DNA from: Candidatus Brocadiaceae bacterium
GTDB taxonomy: Bacteria; Planctomycetota; Brocadiia; SM23-32
Assembly (NCBI GenBank): GCA_012728835.1
Contig: JAAYEJ010000067.1
Location: forward strand, 1 to 64,000
Reading direction: 5' to 3'
Length of the DNA stretch: 64,000 nt
Shown here: positions 25,447 through 35,502 of the stretch, one piece after another
Numbering within the stretch: the stretch's first letter is position 1
Layout: each line of letters opens with the position of its first letter
Program-made: the position numbers and the translations under genes
The notes under the pieces: model-generated
Told to the model about the DNA's origin: nothing
The model's database searches: none
What the model saw: only the letters and a program-made list of their open reading frames with translations

Positions 25447-26190
25447 ATGGCCAGGATTCCGATCGGGTTGCAGTTGTGGTCCGTCAAGGACGCCTGCAAG
25501 GAGGACCTTGCCGGCACGCTGAAGGCCGTGGCGGAGATGGGCTACGACGGCGTCGAGTCCGGGAAGTTCATCGCCGCCGAGGCTGCCGAGATGAAGGCGA
25601 TTCTCGACGACGTCGGCCTGAAGATGTGCGGCACGCACGTGCCGATGGACACGCTGCGCGGCGACGAGCTGTCGAAGACGGTCGAGTTCTACCGGACGTG
25701 CGAATGCCGGCATCTCATCGTGCCCTACATGAAGCACGAGACGCGCGAGGACTGCGAACGGTTCGCCGAGGAGCTGAGCGCAGTCGCCGAGACGCTGCGC
25801 CCCCTGGGCATGTCCACGGGCTACCATCTGCACTATCACGACGTGGCGCCCCGCGACGGCGAGTGGCCCTGGCAGACGATCTTCCGGGCGGGCGGCAAGG
25901 GCCTGATCGCGCAGATGGACGCCGGCAACTGCCTCGGCGCCGGCGTCGACCCGACGCCGCTGGTGCGGGAGTTCCCCGGCCAGGCCGTGACGGTGCATCT
26001 GAAGGACTGGTCCGGCCCGCGCAGCGAACCCCTGGTCGGCGAAGGCAACGTGCAATGGGCGGCGTTCTTCGACGCGTGCGAGAGCGTCGGCGGGGTGACC
26101 TGGTACATCGTGGAGCAGGAGAAGTACCCGGTGCCGCCGCTGGACTCCGTTCGGAAGTGCCTGGAAAACCTGCGCGCGATGGGCAAGTAG
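25447..26190 (+). CDS. Sugar phosphate isomerase/epimerase-like TIM-barrel protein
   Basis: A protein of 247 residues. The start MARIPIGLQLWSVKDACKEDL is typical of the family, in which 'G(L/I)QL(W/Y)S(V/L)' is the first barrel strand. Later metal-site strands are 'GYHLHYHDVAP', 'LIAQMDAGNCLGAG' and 'AVTVHLKDWSG', and the closing Glu is in 'TWYIVEQEKYP'. ATG 25447 has AGGAG 7 nt upstream; in-frame starts further upstream (25180) would cross the promoter region. It is probably co-transcribed with the GH2-like gene 112 nt downstream. Substrate unknown. Confidence 0.88.
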   Translation: MARIPIGLQLWSVKDACKEDLAGTLKAVAEMGYDGVESGKFIAAEAAEMKAILDDVGLKMCGTHVPMDTLRGDELSKTVEFYRTCECRHLIVPYMKHETREDCERFAEELSAVAETLRPLGMSTGYHLHYHDVAPRDGEWPWQTIFRAGGKGLIAQMDAGNCLGAGVDPTPLVREFPGQAVTVHLKDWSGPRSEPLVGEGNVQWAAFFDACESVGGVTWYIVEQEKYPVPPLDSVRKCLENLRAMGK

Positions 26191-26302
26191 GCACGCGGAA
26201 CGACGGAAGGATGCCCGGAACGGGCTCCTCGGGGCCCGCCGGGTGGACTATCCGGTTCATTCGACCGAGGCCCCGCGTGCCGGCGGGGCCGGAGGTGTGG
26301 CC

Positions 26303-29300
26303 GTGGAGCTTCCGAAGGGCGTACGGGCCGTCTGGGACCTGGAGAAGGCGCACCGTGAGGCGACCGCCACGCGGGAACGCGTCTGCATCAACGGGCTGTG
26401 GCGCTTCCGCCCCGCCGACGACGAGCGGGAGGCCGTGCCGCCGGACGACGGCGAATGGGGCTACTTCAAGGTCCCCGGCACCTGGGTCCTGGGCGGGGGC
26501 CGCAGCGAGGTCGGCCGCAGCCAGACCCTCTACGCTCCTGAGAGCTGGCGCGAGACGCTCAAGGATGCCGATCGCGCCTGGTACGTCCGCCGCGTCACCG
26601 TGCCGGCCGACTGGACGGGCCGCCGCATCGCCGTGCGGCTCGAGTGGGTCAACTCCCACGCGCGCATCCTGGTGGACGGACGGGACGCCGGCGAGATCGT
26701 CTTCCCGGGCGGCGAGTGCGACCTGACCGACGCCATGCAGCCGGGACGGACGCACGAACTCGCCATCCTCGCCTCTGCGCGCCCCATCTCGCCCAAGGGG
26801 GATTACATCCCCTACGACGAAGCCCCCCAGCAGCGCCGCATGATGCGCCGCGGCCTCTGCGGCGACGCCTACCTGACCGGCACGCCCCGCGCCGAACGCA
26901 TCACGCACGTGAGCGTCGATCCGTCCGTTCGCCGGGGCACGCTCACCGTCACGGCCGCCCTGGAAGGGCTGGACGCCGCCGGCTCCTACGTCCTGCGTGC
27001 ACGTGTGATCGAGGGCGACGGACAGGTCCTGCAGGCCGTGAGCGACGCGTTCACGGCGGCCGACCTTGAAGCGCGCCGCTTCTCCTTCTCCACCGAGTGG
27101 ACCACGGCCAAGCTCTGGGACCTCACCACTCCCGAGAACCAGTACGACCTCGAGGTCGACCTCGTCCAGGCCGATCGGACGCTCGACGCCTACCATCGCG
27201 TGCGCTTCGGGTTCCGGGAATTCTGGGTCGAGGGCAACCGGTTCATGCTCAACGGCACGCGCATCAACCTGCGCGCCCTGCCGCTGAACTCCGCCCAGAA
27301 CAACACGGCCACCGCGAGCTACGAAGGCGCCTGCGAGACCATGCGCCGCTTCAAGGCGTGGGGCTACGACGCCGCCTATACGCACAACTACGACTGCCGT
27401 CCCGGCTCGCATCTGGCCTTCGAGCAGATCCTGCGCGCCGCCGACGACGTCGGCTTCCTGCTCAGCTTCTCGCTGCCTCACTCCCGCGACTACGACTGGG
27501 AGGGCGAGCAGGCCGAGAAGCGCAACGGCTACGAGCGCCACCTGGAATGGTACGTGAGCTGTGCGCAGAACCATCCCAGCGTCGTCATGTACAGCCAGAA
27601 CCACAACGCCCTGGCCTACGCCGACGACGAGAATCCCCTGCGCCTGCCGCTCGTGCTCGACTGCGTCATGCCCGAGTACCTGGCCGCGCGGCTGCGCGAC
27701 GTCTATGCCCGCGACGCGATCCTGCGGCAGTTCGACAGGACCCGCGTGCAGTACAACCACTCCGGCCCCAGTCCGTCCACCTATACGCTCAACTGCTACC
27801 TGAACTGGGTGCCGATGCAGGAACGTTCGGAGTGGTTCCAGCGCTGGAGCGAGTACGGCGCGCGCCCGCTCTACGTGGTCGAATACGGCGAGCCGCTCTA
27901 CTTCAGCTACTCCACCGAGCGCGGCCCGTGGAGCCACGTGCGATCGCCGGATCTGCGGCAGCACCACTACACGGAGTGGGCGGCCGCCATCCGGGGCGAC
28001 GATGCGTTCGAGCTGAGCGAGTTCGAGACGCTCTGCCTGCGCTGGGAGGCCGAGCAGTTCCGCCTCCACAAGCCGTTCGTCCAGTATGCCCACGGGGCCG
28101 GCCACCTGTTCCGCGACGACATCCCGAACATCCGCGGCGTCCAGGCGACCTACATCGCCGGCACCTGGCCCTACATCCGCACCCTCGGGCTCGGTGGGTT
28201 CAACATCTGGCACGAGGGGAACCTGGCGCGCTTCCGCAAGGGTGCGGTGGCCGAACGCCTTGACTACCCCCAGGACTGGGACGCCCTGCAGCAGCCCGGG
28301 TTCCGCCCCGACTTCTGCGACGCCTCCCCGGGCGACTGCCTGTTCTACTCGCTGGCCACCGACTTTGCCGACTGGGAGCCGAACATCCGCGGCGCCGCCT
28401 TCCGGCGCTACAACCGCCCCCTGCTCGCCTACATCGGTGGCCCGCCCGAGCGCTTCACCGCCCGCGCCCACAACTACGGCCCGGGGGAGACGGTCGAGAA
28501 GCAGTTGATCGTCTGCAACGATTCGCGAGCGACGGTCGAGTGCACCTGCGAATGGTCGGTGAACCTGCCGGGCCGGCCGGCCGGGGTCAGCACCGTGCGG
28601 GTGCCGACCGGCGAGAACCGGCGCGTGCTCGTGCGCTTCCCCCTGCCCCGCGTGCGCACGCACCGTACCTGCACCCTCCGCCTGAAGGCCACCTTCAGCA
28701 CCGGCGAGGTCCAGGAGGACGAGTTCACCCTGCACGTGCTGCCCGCCCGCAAGGCCCCGATGGTCAAGGCGGCGATCGCCCTCTACGATCCCCCGGGCGA
28801 GACGGCGAAGCTGCTGGACGAGCTGGGGGTCGAGTTCAGGCCCGTGCAGACTGCCGACGACCTGAGCGGCTGCGAGCTGCTGGTGATCGGCAAGAAGGCG
28901 CTCACCGTCGACGGCGCCGCCCCGGACCTGTCCCGGGTGCCGGCGGGGCTGAACGTGGTCATGTTCGAGCAGACCAAGGACGTGCTGGAGCACCGCCTGG
29001 GCTTCCGCGTGCAGGAGCACGGCTTCCGGCGCGCCTTCCCGCGCGTGCCCGACCACCCCGTGCTCGACGGCCTGTCGGCCGAGCATCTGCGCGACTGGCG
29101 CGGCGAGGCGACCCTGGTGCCGCCCACCATGCCGCTGGGCGAGCTGATCACGTACCCGCAGGTCAAGTGGTGCGGATTCGACACGCCGCGCGCCGGTCGG
29201 GCCGGCTGCTGCGGCAACGTCTCGTCGGTGATGATCGAGAAGCCGGCGGCCGGCGACTTCCTGCCGCTCCTGGACGGCGGCTTCAACCTGCAGTACAGCC

Positions 29301-30109
29301 CGCTGATGGTCTACCGCGAGGGCCGGGGCATGGTGGTGTTCTGCCAGGTCGACGTGACCGGCCGGACTGCTACCGATCCGGCAGCCGCACGGCTGGCGGC
29401 GAACCTCCTGGAGTTCGCCGGCGCGCGGCAGGCCTCCCGGCGGCGCACCGTCGTCTACGCCGGCGAGCCCGAAGGGCTGGCCCACCTGAAGGCCGCCGGG
29501 ACGGCCGTGGAGCCCTACGGGAATCAGCCGCTCTCCGACGAACACGTGCTCGTGCTCGGACCCGGCGCGGCCGAGCAGGTCGGGGACACTGCGGCCGCCT
29601 CGGCCTGGCTGCGCGGCGGCGGCCGGGCGCTGGCGCTGGCACTGGACGGGGACGCCGCCCGCCGGCTTCTGCCGTGGCCGGTCGCGATGGAGGTCGGGGA
29701 GCATATCGCCTGCCGGTTCGATCCCGTCGGGGCGGACTCCCCCCTTGCCGGTGTCGGCTGCGGCGAGACGATGATCCGCGACCCGCGCAAGGCGCCGCTC
29801 GTCACGGGCGGCGCGGAGCCGCTCGGAGACGGCGTGCTGGCCCTTGCCGGCGAGGGCCGCGCGGTGCTCTGCCAGCTCGCGCCCTGGCACTTCGACTACA
29901 AAGACATGTACAACACGAAGGCGGCGTTCCGGCACCTCAGTTTCGCCGTCAGCCGGGTGCTCGGCAACATGGGAGTGGCGCTGGAAACCCCCCTGCTCGC
30001 GCACGCGGCCCGGCCCGCCGGGCCGTACGAGACGCGCTGGCTCAATGGCCTGTACCTGGACGAGCCGGTGCGGAACGACGACGACGTCTACCGGTTCTTC
30101 CGCTGGTAA
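26303..30109 (+). CDS. Large GH2-like protein with altered catalytic acid/base site
   Basis: A protein of 1268 residues from the GTG at 26303, chosen for GGAGG 7 nt upstream (an earlier GTG is at 26243). Residues about 20-200 form a GH2 sugar-binding jelly roll ('WRFRPADDERE', 'AWYVRRVTVPADWTGRRIAVRLEW' in part). A beta-sandwich and TIM barrel follow. The GH2 acid/base motif W-S-x-G-N-E is replaced by Y-S-Q-N-H-N, with Asn435 where Glu is expected; the nucleophile Glu527 in YVVEYGE is kept. Beyond about 830 comes a gatase-like and all-beta C-terminal part. No signal peptide. It may be a non-classical hydrolase, a lyase-like enzyme or a binding protein. Confidence 0.75.
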   Translation: MELPKGVRAVWDLEKAHREATATRERVCINGLWRFRPADDEREAVPPDDGEWGYFKVPGTWVLGGGRSEVGRSQTLYAPESWRETLKDADRAWYVRRVTVPADWTGRRIAVRLEWVNSHARILVDGRDAGEIVFPGGECDLTDAMQPGRTHELAILASARPISPKGDYIPYDEAPQQRRMMRRGLCGDAYLTGTPRAERITHVSVDPSVRRGTLTVTAALEGLDAAGSYVLRARVIEGDGQVLQAVSDAFTAADLEARRFSFSTEWTTAKLWDLTTPENQYDLEVDLVQADRTLDAYHRVRFGFREFWVEGNRFMLNGTRINLRALPLNSAQNNTATASYEGACETMRRFKAWGYDAAYTHNYDCRPGSHLAFEQILRAADDVGFLLSFSLPHSRDYDWEGEQAEKRNGYERHLEWYVSCAQNHPSVVMYSQNHNALAYADDENPLRLPLVLDCVMPEYLAARLRDVYARDAILRQFDRTRVQYNHSGPSPSTYTLNCYLNWVPMQERSEWFQRWSEYGARPLYVVEYGEPLYFSYSTERGPWSHVRSPDLRQHHYTEWAAAIRGDDAFELSEFETLCLRWEAEQFRLHKPFVQYAHGAGHLFRDDIPNIRGVQATYIAGTWPYIRTLGLGGFNIWHEGNLARFRKGAVAERLDYPQDWDALQQPGFRPDFCDASPGDCLFYSLATDFADWEPNIRGAAFRRYNRPLLAYIGGPPERFTARAHNYGPGETVEKQLIVCNDSRATVECTCEWSVNLPGRPAGVSTVRVPTGENRRVLVRFPLPRVRTHRTCTLRLKATFSTGEVQEDEFTLHVLPARKAPMVKAAIALYDPPGETAKLLDELGVEFRPVQTADDLSGCELLVIGKKALTVDGAAPDLSRVPAGLNVVMFEQTKDVLEHRLGFRVQEHGFRRAFPRVPDHPVLDGLSAEHLRDWRGEATLVPPTMPLGELITYPQVKWCGFDTPRAGRAGCCGNVSSVMIEKPAAGDFLPLLDGGFNLQYSPLMVYREGRGMVVFCQVDVTGRTATDPAAARLAANLLEFAGARQASRRRTVVYAGEPEGLAHLKAAGTAVEPYGNQPLSDEHVLVLGPGAAEQVGDTAAASAWLRGGGRALALALDGDAARRLLPWPVAMEVGEHIACRFDPVGADSPLAGVGCGETMIRDPRKAPLVTGGAEPLGDGVLALAGEGRAVLCQLAPWHFDYKDMYNTKAAFRHLSFAVSRVLGNMGVALETPLLAHAARPAGPYETRWLNGLYLDEPVRNDDDVYRFFRW

Positions 30110-30131
30110 ACGGAAACTCGGGACTCCTGCA

Positions 30132-31289
30132 ATGACAGAACAGCCGGATGGTGGTGTGACCATGCGGCGGGCCGTCATGGCCGACCGCGACGAACTCCTG
30201 ACCGTGCTGACGCGTGCCTTCTCCCGCGACGAGGCCCATCCGATCGACTTCCTGAGCTTCGTCCCCCATGTGTTCACGCCGGAGCGCATCGGCGACCATC
30301 TGCTCTACCTGGAGGGCGGCCGGATCCTCGGCTGCCTGGGGCTCTACCCGTACGAGATGAGGGTCGGCGGCGTCTCCTTCCGTGCCGCTGCGCTCGGACA
30401 GGTCGCCACCCTCCCCGAAGCGCGCGGACGCGGCGTCATGAGCGCTTTGCTGAGCGATATCTGTCGCGACGCCGATGCCGCCGCCTATGACTTCTGCTGG
30501 CTGGGCGGCGACAGGACCCGCTACGGCCGGCACGGGTGGGCGATCGGAGGGATGCGGCTGCGTTTCTGGTTCCCGGCGCGCTATCTGCCGGACCCGCCGG
30601 ACGAGTCCTGGGCCCGCCCGCTGGACCCCGCCCGCGACTTTGAACTTGTGCGCGACCACCTGGCGCAGGACGCCGACACCGTCGTGGCCGACGACGTGGA
30701 ACTGCGACGCATCCTGGAGGGCGAGGCGACCGGCGGCTGGGTGGCCGGCGATTCGTTCGTCATCCACCGGCGCGGCCTTGGGAACGTCCACCTGGGCCGG
30801 GGCGCCGTCGAGCAGATCGGCCGGCTGCTGGCCTGCCACCTGCGCTGGCTCGGCAGGCAGCCGGCATGGCGGGGCGACCTGGTCGTCGAGTGCGCTGCCG
30901 CCCCGTCGGACCTCCTGCGGGCGGCCCACGTTTACCACGCCGGCATGACCGTCGAGCCGTCCGGCATGTTCCGCCTCGGCCCCCTCCGGCCGTTCCTGGA
31001 GAAGGCCTGCCGGGTGGCGCAGCCGGGGATCGCCTGCGGCTCGGGGCGGGTCTCTCTGGCCAACGCCGACACCGGCGAGACGGCCACGATCACGTGCACG
31101 AACGGCCGTCTGGCGGTCCGGGACGGGGCCGGCGACGCACCGCACTTCCGCCTGGGCCGGAAGGACCTGTCCGAGGCATGCTTCGGGCTCTGCCCGCTGG
31201 ACGTCTGCCTGCCGGGCCTTCCGGCGGATTCGCTCCTCCGGCGGGTCCTGCCGCTGCGGGCCTGCTGGTCGCGTTTCTTCGGGCTCTGA
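30132..31289 (+). CDS. Eis-like GNAT N-acetyltransferase with SCP2-type C-terminus
   Basis: A protein of 385 residues. The N-terminal GNAT domain (about 10-150) has the acetyl-CoA loop 'QVATLPEARGRGVMSAL' (V-x-x-x-P-x-x-R-G-x-G). A second GNAT-like part and a C-terminal sterol-carrier-like beta domain ('FRLGRKDLSEACFGL') match the three-part Eis architecture. It starts 22 nt after the GH2-like gene and is probably in that operon. It acetylates amines; the substrate (amino sugar, aminoglycoside or peptide) is not evident. Confidence 0.8.
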   Translation: MTEQPDGGVTMRRAVMADRDELLTVLTRAFSRDEAHPIDFLSFVPHVFTPERIGDHLLYLEGGRILGCLGLYPYEMRVGGVSFRAAALGQVATLPEARGRGVMSALLSDICRDADAAAYDFCWLGGDRTRYGRHGWAIGGMRLRFWFPARYLPDPPDESWARPLDPARDFELVRDHLAQDADTVVADDVELRRILEGEATGGWVAGDSFVIHRRGLGNVHLGRGAVEQIGRLLACHLRWLGRQPAWRGDLVVECAAAPSDLLRAAHVYHAGMTVEPSGMFRLGPLRPFLEKACRVAQPGIACGSGRVSLANADTGETATITCTNGRLAVRDGAGDAPHFRLGRKDLSEACFGLCPLDVCLPGLPADSLLRRVLPLRACWSRFFGL

Positions 31290-31451
31290 CGGGCCGCCGC
31301 CGCCCTGGAGGTTCCCAACTCCTGTTTTGTGCGTCGTGCTCCCGGGCAGGCCGGGCGCCGGAGACGACGCCCTCCACGCCCCCCTGGCCCCGCCGTCCAG
31401 GCCGTATGGGGGCCGACTTTCGGCACGAGGCGCCTGTCTGCGGCAGGAGCC

Positions 31452-31480
31452 TTGACACCCCGCCGGGGCGCCCATACGAT
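31452..31480 (+). promoter_or_regulatory. Sigma70-type promoter of the secreted glycoside hydrolase gene
   Basis: TTGACA (31452-31457), 17 nt, TACGAT (31475-31480). The leader to the start at 31570 is about 80 nt. The 280-base gap 31290-31569 holds nothing else I can name. Confidence 0.7.
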
Positions 31481-31569
31481 GCGAGTACTGCCGGGACCTG
31501 ACCGCGGGACGCGGGTCCACCGCCGAGACGGCAGGTCGGAGAACCCGCGTATGCCTTGAGGATTGAGCC

Positions 31570-34500
31570 ATGAAGATGCGCACGCTGGCGCTGGCCCTGT
31601 TTCTGTTCGCGATGTCCACTCCCGCCCTGGCACAGGTTGACCTGAGCCGGCCCCTGCCGGTCGACGAACACACGATCTGCCTGCTGCGTATGGACGAACT
31701 CGGCCGAGGGCAGGTGCAGGAGGCCGTGAGCGGCCGTCTCTTCCCCGCGGCGGGCGCCGTGGGTTCGCTTGGCCGATTCGGGGGCGCCCTGAGCCTGAGG
31801 GGGGTGGACGGCTGGATCGACCTGCCGAACCGGCCCGAGTCCCCCCCGGCCGACGGGATGACGGTCGAATGCTGGGTCAAGTTCCGCAGCCGGGCCTCCG
31901 GCGACATCATCTGCCGCAACGGCGGCTACATGATGCGCCTCGGCGGCTCGGTGAGCGCCATGTTCCACGTCGACGGCGGCTGGCGCACCCTGGCCGGGTC
32001 GGCGTCCGTGCCGGTCGGGCGCTGGACGCACCTGGCCATGACCTACGACCGGGCCACACGCGAGATCCGCATCTACGTGGACGGCGAGCTGGACACCGCG
32101 GGCGTGCCGCGCGGGCTGACGGCGACCATCGCCGACCCGGCCGCGCCGGGGTTCGCCGCCGAGGAACGGCGGGCGGCGGTCGACACGGGCCTGCTGGACG
32201 CCGGGGCGTCGGTCCTGCGGATCGGGGGCAACACGTGGAGCGTGGCCGGATCGGTGCCGGACGCGCTGATGGACGAGATCCGGGTCTCCTCTGTGGCCAG
32301 GGCCTACACCCCGCTGCGCGTCGTCGAGGACGCTCCCCTTCCCGAGAACACGAACCTGGTGGGCAATCCGAGCTTCGAATCGGGCATCTACGGCTGGCGC
32401 ATCTGGCCCGAGGGCAACGGCCATCTGCGCTGGGGCGTCGAGTCGGGCCAGGCGGCCCATGGGCAGTCCTTCCTGCGCGCCCGCGAACCCGCTGCGCGGA
32501 CCATCGTCTCCTACCCGTTCCCCATCGTCCGGGGCAGGACGCACACCGTCTCGGCCTCGATGCGGGCCGACACGCCGTGCGATGCGCTCCTGCGGCTTCG
32601 TCTGACCGGCAGGGGCTCGGGCGGGGCGCGGTCCAGGCGGAGCAGCCCCATGCGGATCGGCGGGGAATGGCAGCGCGTCTGGGCCACCTTCGACATCCCC
32701 GAGGACTGGCCGACCGCCACAGCCTATGTCGAGGTCGGCACGCGCGCGAACGCGATCGTCGATCTCGACGCCGTGAGCGTGGTCGTCGGCGACCGGACGG
32801 ACTACATGCAGACGGAGGCGGAGTCGATCGGCCTGAACGCCCATCTGCCGCCGCAGCGCACCTACCTTCTGGGCGGCGACTCTGCCCTGCCCGTCACCCT
32901 GGCCAACAACGGAGAGGCCGCCCGCAGCCTGACGCTGGCCTGCAGCGTGACCGACTGGCTGGGCCGCGAAGTGACGCGGCAGCAGGTGCCGGTGGGCGCG
33001 GTGCCGGCCGGACAGGCGGCGCAGGTCCGGGTGGCCCTGCCCGAGGGGCAGGTCGGCTGGTTCGTCGCCCGGTTCGAGGTGCTGGCGGACGGCCGCGTGG
33101 TCAAGCGTGAGGAGCGCCTCTTCAACGTCATCGAGTCGATGCAGGGCGTCGGGGACGCGGCGGACTCTCCCCTGGGCATGAACACGCACATGGAGCGGGA
33201 GGCGACCCCCCACCTCGAGTACAACATGCGGATGCTGTCCCTCTGCGGAGTCAAGTGGGTCCGCGCCTGGTGGGGATGGGGCATGGCCGAGAAGCAGCCC
33301 GGCCAGTTCGACTGGACCGAATACGACCGCCAGCTCGAGACGGTGCGGGGCGCCGGCATGGAGATCATGCCGATCCTCCTGCGCTACTACCCCGAGTATG
33401 AGCAGGAGTGGGCCGGAGAGACGCGTCGCATCCAGTTGCGGCCCCACGACCTGAACCAGTGGGCCTCGTTCGTGCGGACGACGGCCGAGCGCTACCGGGG
33501 CCGCGTGAAGGCCTGGGAGGTGTGGAACGAACCGACGTACACGATGGATGCCGACTACTATGCCCAACTGCTGAAGGCGACCTGGGACAGCATCCGGGCG
33601 GTCGACCCGGACGTCACCGTCGTCGGATTCGGCGGATCCAGCCCCGCGTATGTCCGCGGAGCGCTCCAGGCGGGCGCCGCCGGCAGCTTCGACGTCATCG
33701 CCGACCACAGCTACAGCCAGTTGACGCAGCCCTTCCATCGGATGGCCAATCTGGCCGCGGAGTTCACAGCCGTGACTGCGCGCTTCAACGTTCCGAACCG
33801 CATCTGGCATACCGAACAGGGCACCCAGAGCGACGGCGCGGGCTACCGCGTCTCCGAGCAGACCGAGGAGCAGTGCGCCGTGAACGTGATCCAGGGCTAC
33901 CTGTCGGCCCTCTCGACCGGCGTGGAGAAGTTCTTCTGGTTCAGCGCGCAGACGACGGCCGGCTATGGCTGGGGCGTCTTCTACGAGAACTACGTGCCTC
34001 GCCCGCGGCTGGTCGCCATCAACGGCCTGGCCCGCCTGCTGAACGGCCGGCATGCCACCGGGCGCATGGAGCTGGCCGACGGCCGGATCGCCTGTGTGCT
34101 TCTGGACGGCGAGGCGGGTGCGGCGGCGGCGCTGTGGAACCTGTCGGAGATCATGTCCGTGCGGCTGCCCCAGGGCACGCAGGCGACCTGGACCGACATG
34201 CTGGGCAACCCGACCGAGCCGGACGCCGATGGCCGGGTCCAACTCCGGATGGGCCGGCCGCTCTACGTCCTGGCTGACGGAGCCGGCGTCGACCGCCTGG
34301 TCCAGGCGCTCCAGGGGGCCGAGGCGATCCCATGCGAGCCGCTGGAGGCCACGGTGACGCGTGCCGCCGACGGCTCGCTGGCGGTGGTCCTCCGCAACGT
34401 CAGCGTGGAGCACACCGACGCCCGTCTGGCCGTGCACGCGCCGGCGTTGTTCGCGGAGGCTCCGGCGCCCGTGGCGGTCGTCGACCTGGCGCCCGGGGCC

Positions 34501-34629
34501 GCCTACACGGCCACGTTCCGTCTGGATACGGCGCCAGCGGCCGGCACGGATGTGCCGGTGACCGTGCGGCTGGAGATCGGCGGCCACGGCATCCGCACCG
34601 TCACGGTGCAGCCCGCCGTCCGCTACTGA
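31570..34629 (+). CDS. Secreted multidomain glycoside hydrolase (LamG + CBM-like + clan GH-A barrel)
   Basis: A protein of 1019 residues with a signal peptide ending STPALA|Q near residue 21. A LamG/ConA-like domain fills about 40-245 ('MTVECWVKFRS', 'RWTHLAMTYDRATREIRIYVDG', 'ALMDEIRVS'). A CenC-like carbohydrate-binding domain follows (about 255-405, 'NLVGNPSFESGIYGWRIW'). The barrel begins near 530 ('SPLGMNTHME'); the probable acid/base is Glu654 in AWEVWNEPT and the nucleophile Glu749 in IWHTEQG, as in GH39- or GH5-like clan A enzymes. The C-terminus is beta-sandwich. It is transcribed from its own promoter. It should degrade an extracellular polysaccharide; the bond is not known. Confidence 0.85.
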   Translation: MKMRTLALALFLFAMSTPALAQVDLSRPLPVDEHTICLLRMDELGRGQVQEAVSGRLFPAAGAVGSLGRFGGALSLRGVDGWIDLPNRPESPPADGMTVECWVKFRSRASGDIICRNGGYMMRLGGSVSAMFHVDGGWRTLAGSASVPVGRWTHLAMTYDRATREIRIYVDGELDTAGVPRGLTATIADPAAPGFAAEERRAAVDTGLLDAGASVLRIGGNTWSVAGSVPDALMDEIRVSSVARAYTPLRVVEDAPLPENTNLVGNPSFESGIYGWRIWPEGNGHLRWGVESGQAAHGQSFLRAREPAARTIVSYPFPIVRGRTHTVSASMRADTPCDALLRLRLTGRGSGGARSRRSSPMRIGGEWQRVWATFDIPEDWPTATAYVEVGTRANAIVDLDAVSVVVGDRTDYMQTEAESIGLNAHLPPQRTYLLGGDSALPVTLANNGEAARSLTLACSVTDWLGREVTRQQVPVGAVPAGQAAQVRVALPEGQVGWFVARFEVLADGRVVKREERLFNVIESMQGVGDAADSPLGMNTHMEREATPHLEYNMRMLSLCGVKWVRAWWGWGMAEKQPGQFDWTEYDRQLETVRGAGMEIMPILLRYYPEYEQEWAGETRRIQLRPHDLNQWASFVRTTAERYRGRVKAWEVWNEPTYTMDADYYAQLLKATWDSIRAVDPDVTVVGFGGSSPAYVRGALQAGAAGSFDVIADHSYSQLTQPFHRMANLAAEFTAVTARFNVPNRIWHTEQGTQSDGAGYRVSEQTEEQCAVNVIQGYLSALSTGVEKFFWFSAQTTAGYGWGVFYENYVPRPRLVAINGLARLLNGRHATGRMELADGRIACVLLDGEAGAAAALWNLSEIMSVRLPQGTQATWTDMLGNPTEPDADGRVQLRMGRPLYVLADGAGVDRLVQALQGAEAIPCEPLEATVTRAADGSLAVVLRNVSVEHTDARLAVHAPALFAEAPAPVAVVDLAPGAAYTATFRLDTAPAAGTDVPVTVRLEIGGHGIRTVTVQPAVRY

Positions 34630-34669
34630 CCCGAGGGCGAGCCCCGGCGGACCACGCGCCCGCAGCGTA

Positions 34670-34698
34670 TTGCTATGCGCCCGTGCGGCCGCTATGAT
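34670..34698 (+). promoter_or_regulatory. Sigma70-type promoter of the amidohydrolase pair
   Basis: TTGCTA (34670-34675), 17 nt, TATGAT (34693-34698), 50 nt upstream of the start at 34749. Confidence 0.6.
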
Positions 34699-34748
34699 GC
34701 CGAGGCATGCTTGTGGCTGACTGACCGAACGCATTCGAGGCGCAAGTG

Positions 34749-35498
34749 ATGAGATTCTTCGACTGCAACTGCTTCATCGGGCGGCCGCTGATCGCCATGC
34801 TGAAGCCCGCCCCGGCGGCGGGCGATCTGCTGTCCGAGATGGACCGTGCAGGCATTGAGAAGGCCCTCGTCTGGCACGTGGTGCAGCGCGACTGCGCCGT
34901 GCCGACCGGCAACGCCCTGCTGGCGCGGGAGATCGCCGGGCATCGCGACCGGCTGACCGGCTGCTGGGCGGTCCTGCCGCCCCAGACGGGCGAGCTGCCC
35001 CCGCCGGAGGAGTTCTGCGACCGCATGGCGGAGGCCGGCGTGCGCGCCCTGCGCGCCTTCCCCGACCGCCACCACTACCTGCTGCGGCGCGAGTCCTGCG
35101 GCCCCCTGCTGGACGTCCTGGTGGAGCGGCGCATCCCGCTCTTCCTGGAGGCGCGCGGCCCGGGGCAGTGGCAGGCGATCTACGACCTGATGCGGGACTT
35201 CCCGGACCTCGTCTGCGTGCTGGCCGACATGCACGTGTGGGGCACCGACCGCTGGTTCCGCCCGCTGGTCGAGAACTACGGACACGTCTACGTGGAGATG
35301 AGCGAGTACATCCTGGACGGCGGCGTCGACGCGTTCGTCGAGTCCTACGGAGCCGACCGCATGCTGTTCGGCACGGGCTTCCCGAAGATGGAGCACGGCG
35401 GCGTGATGTTCATGCTCAAGCACGCCGACATCGCGGACGAGCAGAAGCAGGCCATCGCGGCCGGCAACCTGGAACGAATCCTGTCGGAGGCGAGGTGA
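34749..35498 (+). CDS. Amidohydrolase-2 family protein lacking the first HxH motif
   Basis: A protein of 249 residues with a TIM-barrel pattern like amidohydrolase family 2. The strand that normally carries the metal-binding H-x-H reads MRFFDCNCFIGRP, so both His are missing. Later features are kept: 'GVRALRAFPDRHHYLL', 'VCVLADMHVWG', and 'ADRMLFGTGFPKMEHGG' where the metal-dependent members have G-T-D. It may be metal-free, inactive, or a partner of the next gene product. An in-frame GTG directly before the ATG is an alternative start. It starts the pair that ends at 36321. Confidence 0.8.
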   Translation: MRFFDCNCFIGRPLIAMLKPAPAAGDLLSEMDRAGIEKALVWHVVQRDCAVPTGNALLAREIAGHRDRLTGCWAVLPPQTGELPPPEEFCDRMAEAGVRALRAFPDRHHYLLRRESCGPLLDVLVERRIPLFLEARGPGQWQAIYDLMRDFPDLVCVLADMHVWGTDRWFRPLVENYGHVYVEMSEYILDGGVDAFVESYGADRMLFGTGFPKMEHGGVMFMLKHADIADEQKQAIAAGNLERILSEAR

Positions 35499-35502
35499 GA
35501 CG

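Noticed and set aside
25715-30289. Very long open frames opposite real genes (also 464-2635, 3846-6743, 6831-9290, 22821-26726, 31090-34734)
   Set aside because: They lie antisense to genes with clear domains and are rich in Arg, Gly, Ala, His and Val. High GC at third positions leaves few stop codons, so these are shadows.
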